A stretch of DNA of 64,000 nucleotides from Streptomyces mangrovisoli (GTDB lineage Bacteria > Actinomycetota > Actinomycetes > Streptomycetales > Streptomycetaceae). The notes under the pieces were generated by a model. That model saw only the letters and a program-made list of their open reading frames with translations. It was not told the DNA's origin and ran no database searches. Shown piece by piece: positions 24,859 to 33,500 of this stretch; the stretch's first letter is position 1; the number at the start of each line of letters is the position of its first letter. The DNA is taken from assembly GCF_000974985.2 (NCBI RefSeq), contig NZ_LAVA02000034.1:1-64000 (forward strand), given 5' to 3'. A program made the translations under genes and the position numbers.

Positions 24859-25446
24859 CTACGCGACGGCGAGCTGCTCCGCCCAGTGCCGCACGTCCCG
24901 TTCCGCGTCACTCGTCAGGTGCTCCCGGCTGCGAAGGAACTCCCGTAGTACGAAGCGGATCCGCATGAGCCGCAGCACACGAACCGGCGCCATCGATCCC
25001 ACGCCCGTCGCCCGGACCGACGCGACTTCGGACCGCAGTGCCTCCAGGCTTTCGCCCTCACCGGTCAGGTCCCGCACGAAGTCCCGCCAGGCCCCGTCCG
25101 CGCCGTCGAGGATCTCGGCGCTCCCGATCCCCACCGCGTTCATGGCCAGTTTGACCACGACCTCACGATGAAGCGTCTCCTCCCAGGGCAACCCGCCGGA
25201 CCTGCGCGCGGATCTCAGAGCCAACAGAAGGCTCTCGCCCCACCGGCCCATGATCCGACTCCCGGAGTCCACTGCCCCAAAACCCGTCCAGCACGACGAC
25301 ATCAGGGAAGCCCACCAGAAGGGCGGCGGGACGGACGACCCCACGAGAGCAAGGATCCCCGCCACTTCGTTCGGCTCGGACAGAAGGAACGGATCTCCGA
25401 AATGCGAAAGATCCGTAGAATTCAAGGAGATCCCCCTCCCGGGCAC
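24859..25446 (-). CDS. unrecognised protein, possible second immunity gene
   Basis: This soluble protein of about 195 residues belongs to no family I know. It is Leu/Val/Arg-rich and mostly helical toward the end (RVLRLMRIRFVLREFLRSREHL). The start is uncertain: GTG 25446, TTG 25425 (with GGAGGGGG upstream) and a longer frame to 25509 overlapping the next gene are all possible. It is the third gene of the cassette that begins with the deaminase toxin, 17 bp or less from the first immunity candidate, with the same strand and similar lower GC. That position is the only argument for an immunity role. Confidence 0.6.
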   Translation of the reverse strand: MPGRGISLNSTDLSHFGDPFLLSEPNEVAGILALVGSSVPPPFWWASLMSSCWTGFGAVDSGSRIMGRWGESLLLALRSARRSGGLPWEETLHREVVVKLAMNAVGIGSAEILDGADGAWRDFVRDLTGEGESLEALRSEVASVRATGVGSMAPVRVLRLMRIRFVLREFLRSREHLTSDAERDVRHWAEQLAVA

Positions 25447-25463
25447 AGCCCTCGACAGCGATC

Positions 25464-25955
25464 CTAAGTTCGACCCGGAGGGTCCACCAAATCGTCCAGC
25501 AGTTGGCACGCAAGCGCAGCCACAGCGGCATCGGAGTCCAGCGTCAGCGATTCGATGATTCCCCTCGACGCCTCCACCGCCGCCCTTGAGTTCTCCTCCC
25601 AGGAGACCTTTTCGTCATAGGACGAACGGTGCTTTGGTGCGGCAACAGCCGCAGCATCAGCCCATTGCCGAGTGGAATGTACAGCAGAGACCAACTCCAG
25701 GATCTCGACCCGGCAATTCGATTCAGGAATTTCCGCCAATTCCATAAGAAATGGAATTACGCTGGCCGTGGCCTCCGCGAGAACGAATCCCAGGGCGCAT
25801 ACCCTGCCCGCCAGCTCATCAATGGCATCACGAGCGTCGCTCTCGCCGGCCCATGCCAACTTTGAGAGCAGCGCTGGAAGTTCTACTGCGGAGCCGGTGG
25901 CATCAGAGAGCTCGCCCCATCGAACAGCAGGAAGTCGCTTGAGCGGTCTTCCCAT
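25464..25955 (-). CDS. helical-repeat protein, probable immunity protein of the adjacent toxin
   Basis: This is a 163-residue helical protein with HEAT-like segments (VIPFLMELAEIPESNCRVEI, ELVSAVHS, then LACQLLDDLV). It begins 4 bp after the toxin stop, and its ribosome site (AAGGG) lies inside the last toxin codons, a layout typical of toxin-immunity pairs. HEAT-like proteins are known immunity types in polymorphic toxin systems. Base composition is clearly lower in GC: the 60 bases at 25681-25740 hold 31 G/C by hand count, far below the flanking genes. Neutralisation of the deaminase is inferred from position only. Confidence 0.72.
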   Translation of the reverse strand: MGRPLKRLPAVRWGELSDATGSAVELPALLSKLAWAGESDARDAIDELAGRVCALGFVLAEATASVIPFLMELAEIPESNCRVEILELVSAVHSTRQWADAAAVAAPKHRSSYDEKVSWEENSRAAVEASRGIIESLTLDSDAAVAALACQLLDDLVDPPGRT

Positions 25956-25959
25956 TACA

Positions 25960-27390
25960 TCACCCTTGGAATAGGTCGGTTATCCGGAGCCGCGACATCA
26001 CGGCCTGACATTGTGGGCAAGCCGGGAGCAGGTCCCTGTAGCGAATGTGATCAAACGGCTTGCGGAGCATAGCCAGGCTACTGCTTCCGCGTACCAGGTC
26101 GCCAGCCTCCATCGCCTGGGCGATGCAGCCTATTTCGGCGCACCCTCCGTGATGGCCGGTTTGCTCGATCACTCGACGCAGCGACAAGGGAAGGCTCCTC
26201 AAAGCCTCACCCGCCCTACGGGTACTGATGTCGAAATAGGCATTCCCTGAAGGCGTCAAGAGAACGCTCGCCGCCCCCTCATTCTTCCCAGGCGCAAGCC
26301 TGGCCAAATCCGTATACGCCCGGAGATCGCACTTCAAGGCGTCCGTGTTGTGGACGAGGATCGGCGTGGTCCCCGCCAGCACATAGTACGTATGCAGATC
26401 ACCGATCGTCAGGTCATACGTCGTGGTGTGCGCGTGGTACAGGCGTACCGCGGTGACCGTGGCCGTGCCCGTCTCGGTCTGGAGGCGCTTGGCCAGACCC
26501 GGACTCGCCTTGGCCGCCCGCTCTGTGGCCCCGGCCGCCGTCTCCCGCTCCGTGGCCCCGGGCTCCGCCGACGCCCCCCGCTTCGAGGACGTGGACGTCA
26601 CCGTCACGTCCACGAAGTCGTGGTCCGTGCGGGTCACGATCACGCGGGTGACCGTGTGGGTCTCGGTGGCCTTCCCGCCGGGGACGGCGTCCTTGATCCT
26701 GTCGCCCGCCTTGATGTCCTCGATGGGGCGGGTCGAGCCGTCGGCCATCACGACCTTCGTGGAGCCCGTGAAGCTGTGGGTCGTCCCGCAGCCGCGGGCG
26801 AGCATCGCGCCGCCCGCCGTCGCGATGACGCCGCCTATCGCTCCGCCCTCGACGCCGGACTCCGCTCCCTCCGCGGACGCGGCCGCCGCGCCCGACCAGG
26901 AGCAGCCCGCGTGGGTCTCGGAGCAGGTCAGGCCGTAGTCGGCCGCGCCGGTCGCGCCGCCGGAGATGCCGCCTATCGCCGCGCCCCCCAGGACGTTCGT
27001 GACGAGCTTCGGGAGCGCCTTGCCGAGCGCGGAGGCCGCGAGCTTGCCGCCGAGGGCTCGGCCGATGCCGCCGCCGACGGCTCCGCCGACCGCGCCGAGC
27101 ACGGTGGATGTGGCGAACGCGCTGACCGAGCAGACCCCTTGCTGGCCGCCCATGCACTTGCTGCCCTGGTCGACCAGGCCGGCAGCCGCGCCCGCGAGCG
27201 CGCCGCAGCCGATGGCGCCGGGGACGGACAGGGCGCCGCCGCTGCCCGCGGTCACAACGGCTTCGCAGCCGGAGAAGACCACGACGGACGCCCCGGACCG
27301 CACACGACGGGTGCCCCAACCACCTGTGTACGCACCCCGTTTGCCCGGCGTACTTCCGGCCCCTGTGAAATGTGGGGCGGTCGTGGACAT
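25960..27390 (-). CDS. truncated RHS-type polymorphic toxin: Hint remnant plus YwqJ-like deaminase
   Basis: This 476-residue protein corresponds to the C-terminal part of an RHS toxin without its RHS repeats or export signal. Residues 35-200 are the Gly/Ala-rich pre-toxin region (FSGCEAVV, VLGAVGGAVGGGIG, KLVTNVLGGAAIGG). Residues 205-348 are a Hint domain (HSFTGSTKVVMADGS to TTPILVHN) in which the central block with the catalytic TxxH is replaced by Ala/Glu-rich sequence. Residues 349-476 form a zinc cytidine-deaminase fold: AASVLLTPSGN, Cys417-Ala-Glu419 and Cys458-Pro-Gln-Cys461, like YwqJ-type toxins. Without RHS or a signal peptide it may be an orphan cassette. ATG 27390 is chosen; GTG 27528 is possible. 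Confidence 0.78.
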   Translation of the reverse strand: MSTTAPHFTGAGSTPGKRGAYTGGWGTRRVRSGASVVVFSGCEAVVTAGSGGALSVPGAIGCGALAGAAAGLVDQGSKCMGGQQGVCSVSAFATSTVLGAVGGAVGGGIGRALGGKLAASALGKALPKLVTNVLGGAAIGGISGGATGAADYGLTCSETHAGCSWSGAAAASAEGAESGVEGGAIGGVIATAGGAMLARGCGTTHSFTGSTKVVMADGSTRPIEDIKAGDRIKDAVPGGKATETHTVTRVIVTRTDHDFVDVTVTSTSSKRGASAEPGATERETAAGATERAAKASPGLAKRLQTETGTATVTAVRLYHAHTTTYDLTIGDLHTYYVLAGTTPILVHNTDALKCDLRAYTDLARLAPGKNEGAASVLLTPSGNAYFDISTRRAGEALRSLPLSLRRVIEQTGHHGGCAEIGCIAQAMEAGDLVRGSSSLAMLRKPFDHIRYRDLLPACPQCQAVMSRLRITDLFQG

Positions 27391-27459
27391 GACGGGTCTG
27401 TGTTCCGTAGGGTCGCGGCCGTCCTTCCTCTGGTGCGCACGGTGCGGGCACGTCGGGGC

Positions 27460-27471
27460 GACAACGTTGTC
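27460..27471. promoter_or_regulatory. LacI-type operator upstream of the GH92 gene
   Basis: GACAACGTTGTC is a perfect 12-bp palindrome with a central CG, as in many LacI-family operators. It sits 50 bp upstream of the GH92-PAP2 start and 70 bp from the divergent toxin start. It suggests sugar-dependent repression of the glycosidase. Confidence 0.6.
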
Positions 27472-27520
27472 CCGCGGTCCGGTCCGTGCGTGTGGATCGC
27501 GACGCCACTGGAGAGGTTCC

Positions 27521-30500
27521 GTGCTCACACGACATCACGCCCGCTTGGCCCGTACGACCTTGGTGAGACCGGACCGGCGGCGCCGGAGGTTGCTGCGGGC
27601 AACGGTCTGCGCGCTGCTCGCCGGAGCGCTCGGGCTCACCACGCTGACGGCCGGCGGGACGGCGGTGGCCTCGGCCCCGGCGGGCGCCACGACGGCTTCC
27701 GGCACGACGGCGTCCGGCACGGACTACACCCAGCGCGTCGACCCGTTCGTGTCCACCCGCGGGGACGACGGCAACGACCTGCCGGGCGCCGAGGCCCCGC
27801 ACAGCCTCGCCAAGGTCAACCCGATGACCACGCCGGACCGGAACCACTCCGGGTACGACTACGACGAGGACCACATCGCCGGGTTCACCGCCACGGACCT
27901 CGACGGCGTGGGCGGTTCGGGCGGCGGCGGCGACCTGCTGGTCGTGCCCACCTCCGTGCAGTACGACAGCCGGCCCGCCACCGGCACGTACGCGCACGCC
28001 TACCGCCACGACGACGAGACGGCGACGCCCGGCTACTACCAGGTGGGCCTCGGCGCCCTGGGCGGCACCGGGTCCGCCGTGACGCAGACCGGCGGCACAG
28101 TCGACGCCGAGATGACCGCGACCACCCGCACCGCGCTGGAGCGGTACCGCTTTCCGGACGGGTCCGACCCCGAGCTGGTGCTCGATCTCGCCAACAACTA
28201 CACCAGCCGCACCCGTTCGACCCTGAGCGCCACGACCCTGTCCGACGGCACCACCGCGATCTCCGGTCTCGTCGCCGGGTCGTTCAACGGCGCCGCCTAC
28301 CGGCTGTACTACTACGCCACCACCAACGTCCCCGTGACCTCGCTGCGGAGTTGGGGCGCCGACGGGAAGCTGAGCGGGGCGACCACGCAGGACGGCGGCG
28401 ACACCGGCGCGATCCTCCAGTTCGACAAGTCCGCCGCATCCGACGTGGAGTTGCACATCACGTTGTCGCCGATCAGCGCCGAACAGGCCGCCGTCGACCA
28501 GCGCAACGAGGTCGGCGGCAGCACCTTCGACCAGGCCCGCGCGCAGACGAAGGCGGACTGGAACAGCACCCTCGGCGCCGTCGACGTGAAGTCCTCCGCG
28601 ACCTCCGACCCCGGCTCGACGCTCACCGACGAGTTCTACACCCACCTGTACCGCATGTACGCGCTGCCGGTGAACGCCACCAGCACCAGCGGGACCTACC
28701 GCGGTGTCGACGGGGCGGTGCACAAGACCAACGGCTTCACGTACTACGACGGCTGGTCCACCTGGGACGACTTCCGCAAGTACTCCGTCGAGGCCTACAT
28801 CGACCCGGTCACCTACCGGGACCTGGTGCAGTCGCTCATCGAACTGTTCGCCGACGCCCACACCTCGGGCAAGAGCCTCGGCAGCCTGACCCACTCGGTT
28901 CCGACCGTGCGCTGGGAGCGGTCGGCCGTGGTGATCGCCGACGCGATCTCCAAGGGCTACCGGGACTTCGACCGGCTCGACGAGGCCTATCCCGCGCTGC
29001 TCTCCTCCACCGGGTACTACACCGGCGCGCAGCTGCGGCAGGGCTATGTCTCGGGCGATCCCGGCACGACCGTCCAGCGCGGCTACGACCAGTGGGCGCT
29101 GTCCGTCGTCGCGGGCGCGCTCGAAAAGTCGGACGACGAGACGAAGCTGCGCACGCAGTCGACGATGGCGATCGACAACCTCGTCAAGTCCGGGGCCTGG
29201 ACGGCGGCCGACGGCACGAAGGTCGGTCTGCTCACCCCGCGTGCCACCGGCGGCGACTGGCAGAGCGCCGACTACGAGAAGTTCGAGGCGGCCGGCCTCT
29301 ACCAGGGCACGCTCTGGCAGTACAACTGGTACGACGCCTACGACATGGGCGGCCTCATCAAGGCGATGGGCGGCGCACAGGCCGGAAAGGCCGCCGTGGA
29401 GCACCTGTTCGGCGAGGACTCCGACGCGGCCGACGGCTCGACCATGCTGCACTCCAACGCCAACGAGATCGACCTCCAGGCTCCCTACCTGTTCAACTAC
29501 GTCGGTGAGCCGGGCCTGACGCAGAAGTGGGTGCGCGCCATCTACACCGGCACCACCTGGAACCGCTACCTCGCCACCGGCTCCACGAACGAAGCACCCA
29601 GCTCCGGGGGCGAGTTCACACCTCCGGTCGACACGCAGGTCTACCAGCTCTCCCCGCACGGCTTCCTGCCGACCATGGACAACGACGCCGGCACCATGTC
29701 GACCATGTTCGTCGCAGCGGCCCTCGGGCTGTTCCCGGTGACCTCGGGCTCCAGCCAGTTCCAGATCGGCAGCCCGTTCTTCGAGTCCACGACGATCACC
29801 TACGCCGACGGCAGGCACTTCACGGTGAAGGCCGACGGCGTGTCCCCGAGCACCTACTACGTGCAGAGCGCGACCCTCAACGGCTCGCGGTTCGCGAACA
29901 CGTGGCTGGACTACGCGCAGATCGTGTCCGGCGGCACCCTGGAGTTCACCATGGGGGCCAAGGCGTCCGACTGGGGGACGCACACCGCGGCCGCGTACTC
30001 GCTCGACACCGATACCGACACCGGAGGCGGCACGGCGTCCGGCTCGGGCCGCACCGTCGTCTCCGCCGACCCCGGCACCCTCGCCACCAGCGCCGACGGC
30101 ACCGTCGACGGGGACATCAGGCTCAGCCTGTCCGGGCCGGCCTCCTTCGCCGCCCGGAAGGGGACCAGCCTCACCGCCACCGGCGCCGCCTCCGTGTCCG
30201 GTCTGCCGGCCGGGGTCACCGCCGATCTCCGGGTCACCGGGGCGCACACGGCAACCCTGTCCCTGACGGGCAGCACCAAGGTCGACGCGCGCCTCGACAT
30301 CGCCTTCCACGACGGCGCGTTCGGCCGTGGCACGACCACGGACAGCCTCACCGGCACCGGGGTCTCGCCCGCCGACCCACTCGTCGTGTCCGCCGCCGCC
30401 GTGGCGCGCAAGGCCCTCGCCGCGCTCGTCGACCAGGCGTCCCTGGTGCGCGCCGGCCACTACTCCGACGGCTCCTGGACCCTGTTCCGGTCGGCTCTGG

Positions 30501-33500
30501 ATCGCGCCCGGACCGTCCTCGCGGACAGCGCCTCCGGGACCGGCACGATCATGGCCGCGGACGACACCCTCCAGTCCGCAGTCGACGGGCTCACCATCGA
30601 CGAGGGCGGCTACGCCGTGCTCCAGGCCGAGAGCCCCGACCAGAAGTACGGCGCCGACCTGAAGGCCGAGGCGTACTACTCGGACGGCGACCTCGGCGGG
30701 GTCACCGAGGGGTCGTGGGAGACGTTCGACAAGCTGGACTTCGGCGGGGTCGCCCCGCACAGCGTCTCGGTCCGCTACGCCAACTCGCAGGCGGCGAACG
30801 CGACTCCGAGCAGCGTCGACATCCACGCCGGGGGCGCCGACGGGCCCGTGGTCGCCACCGTGCAGCTCCCCGGCACCGGCGGCTGGCAGTACTACGCCAC
30901 GGTGCAGGCGGCCGTCACCGACCCGGACGCCCTGCTGGCCGCGTCGAGCGCGACCTTCGTGTTCCACGCGCCGTCCGGGCAGAGCTGGGTCTCCAACTTC
31001 GACTGGTACCAGTTCTCACCGGACCAGGTCGCCTCGTCCACGTCGACCACGCTCGCCACCCTGAACGCGGGCAACACCACGGCGACCGGCGGCGGTTCGT
31101 CCGAGCTCGACCTCGCGAACGGCATCTTCGAGAACGTCACGAACGGCGCGTGGGCCGAGTGGCAGGGCACCCGCCTCGGCGAGGGCGCCGACACCGTCAC
31201 CGTCAGCTACGACAAGCCCCAGTCGCGCGCGGCGTCGGACTCGCGCATCGAGCTGCACCTCGGCGCGAAGGACGACGCCCGGAGCGTCGACATCCCGCTC
31301 GGGTACACCGGTTCGGGCTGGGGCACCGTCGCCACCACGACCGTGCAGCTGGACCCGAGCGTCTTCGCCGGGGTGCAGGACGTGTACGCAGACTTCGTCT
31401 CCGGCACCCAGTCCGCCGGCCAGCCCTACGTGGCCAACGTGTACGCGCTGACCCTCACCAGCAGCGCCGACGCCCCGCTCGCGTTCGACGCGACGGCGTT
31501 CACCGCCTCCGGTGGCGGCGGCCTCAAGAGCGAGACGGCGACCTGGACCGGCGCGGGGTCCGCCACCGACCTCGGCGGCACCTACGACGGCGCCTGGCTC
31601 GACTACGGCGACCTCGACTTCGGCAGCTCCGCGAAGGACACCGTCACCCTCACCTACGTCAACAACTCGGCGCGCTGCGGCACCGGTTCAGCCGTCCAGC
31701 TCTACCTGGACTCCTTCGACCCGGCCGCCCTCGGGACGCCGTACGCGTCGATCCCGCTGCCGGTGACCGGATCGGCGTGGTCGTCCGGCGGGACGACCAG
31801 TCTGACCCTGCCGAAGGCGATCACCGGCACGCACCGGGTGCATCTGCGGCTGACCACGCAGGCGGACTCCTCGCACCCGTACGTCGCGAACCTCGGCCGG
31901 GTCACCTTCAGCCATGTCGGCACGCCCGCCGCCACGGACACCACCGCGTTGCGGAAGGCGATCGACACGTTCGCGGGGCTGTCCGACGACGCGAGCCGGT
32001 ACGACACCATCGACTTCGGGGTGTTCCTGCGCGAACTCGGCGCCGCACGCGCCCTTGTGGACGCCTCCGACGCCGCGCAGTCCGAGGTCGACGCGCAGAC
32101 CCGCAGCCTCACCCTCGCGGTCGGCCAGCTGATCCCGCTCCCCCGGCTGAAGCTGGAGGACCTGATCACGGCCGTATCCGCCCTCGACGACGCCCGCTAC
32201 ACCGACGCGTTGTGGACCGCGTTCACCGACGCGCTGGCGGCGGCGAGGACGGCCGTGGCGGACGGCGCGGCGACGGACGAGACCCTCACCGCGCGCTACG
32301 ACGCCCTCGACCACGCCCGCTCCGGGCTCACGACGAAGCCGAGGACGGTCCCGGCCGTGCCCGGCGCGGTGTCGGCGACCTCGTCCGGCACGAGCGTGAC
32401 GGTGGCCTGGTCCGCGCCCGAGGACGACGGCGGCTCCGCGGTCACCGGCTACCGGGTCACCCTCGACGACGGCCACCAGGTCACGATCCGCGATCCGCAC
32501 AGCCGCAGCACGACGTTCACCTGGCTGCCCACCGGCGCGTCGTACACCGCGCGGGTCCGGGCAGTGAACGCCGTGGGCGCCTCGCGGCCGAGCGCCGCCA
32601 CGCAGCCCGTGGTCACCGGCGACAGCACACCGCAGCCGCCGACCGTGACGGGCGTGGTGACCGACGGCCATCACGTCCGCGTGACCTGGCGGGCGGCCGG
32701 CGACGGCGGCTTCCCGGTCGTCGGCTACACCGTGACCCTCGACGACGGGACCGCCACGCACGTCTCCGGCACGGCGGCCACCGCGCTGCTCACCACCCGC
32801 GGCGACGCGCCGACCCACACGGCCGCCGTCACCGCGGTCACCCTGGCCGGCACCTCGGACGACACCGGCACGGGCGCCGACGCCACCGCCACCGCCGACG
32901 CCAACACCGTTGCCGACGCCGCGGATTCGGCCGGTTCGGCGGCCTCCGACGGAACGGCCTCAGACGCAACGGCCGCCGCCGTGACGTCCTCCGACCCGGC
33001 GGACTACGTGCCGTCCCCCTTCTCCTCCGACACTCTCGACGCCTCCTACGCGTCGGACACCTGGCCCGCCACCGGCGACGGCAGCGACTACTTCGACGAC
33101 CTGCTCAGCGGCTTCGACGACCTCGGCTCCACCACCCTCGGCGCCAACTCCAAAGTCGCGTCCGGCACTTCGCCCACCGCGCAGAACGACAGGATCGCCC
33201 TCGGCATCAACAACGCGGCGACGCAGAGCGAGGTCGACCGGGCCGAGACGGACGCGACGAACAGCCCGACCGTCACGATGGCCGACGGCCTCGGCTCCCG
33301 GCTCGGCCGGCTCTACCTCGACGCCCTCGACGCCGGCCGACTGCCCAAGACCAGCGCCCTGTTCGCGCGCGTCGCCCAGGGCCTCGACACCCACGCCGAG
33401 GCGAAGGACCACTACGGGTATCTCCGCCCGTACGTCCGGCTCGGGTTCGTCGGCGACGGCGGCGACGTGTACGAGTCGCAGGACGGCTCGTACAGCGGCC

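Noticed and set aside
25672..25974. Plus-strand open frame opposite the immunity candidate
   Set aside because: No ribosome site, and its end runs through the toxin/immunity junction. The minus-strand gene has a start coupled to the toxin stop.
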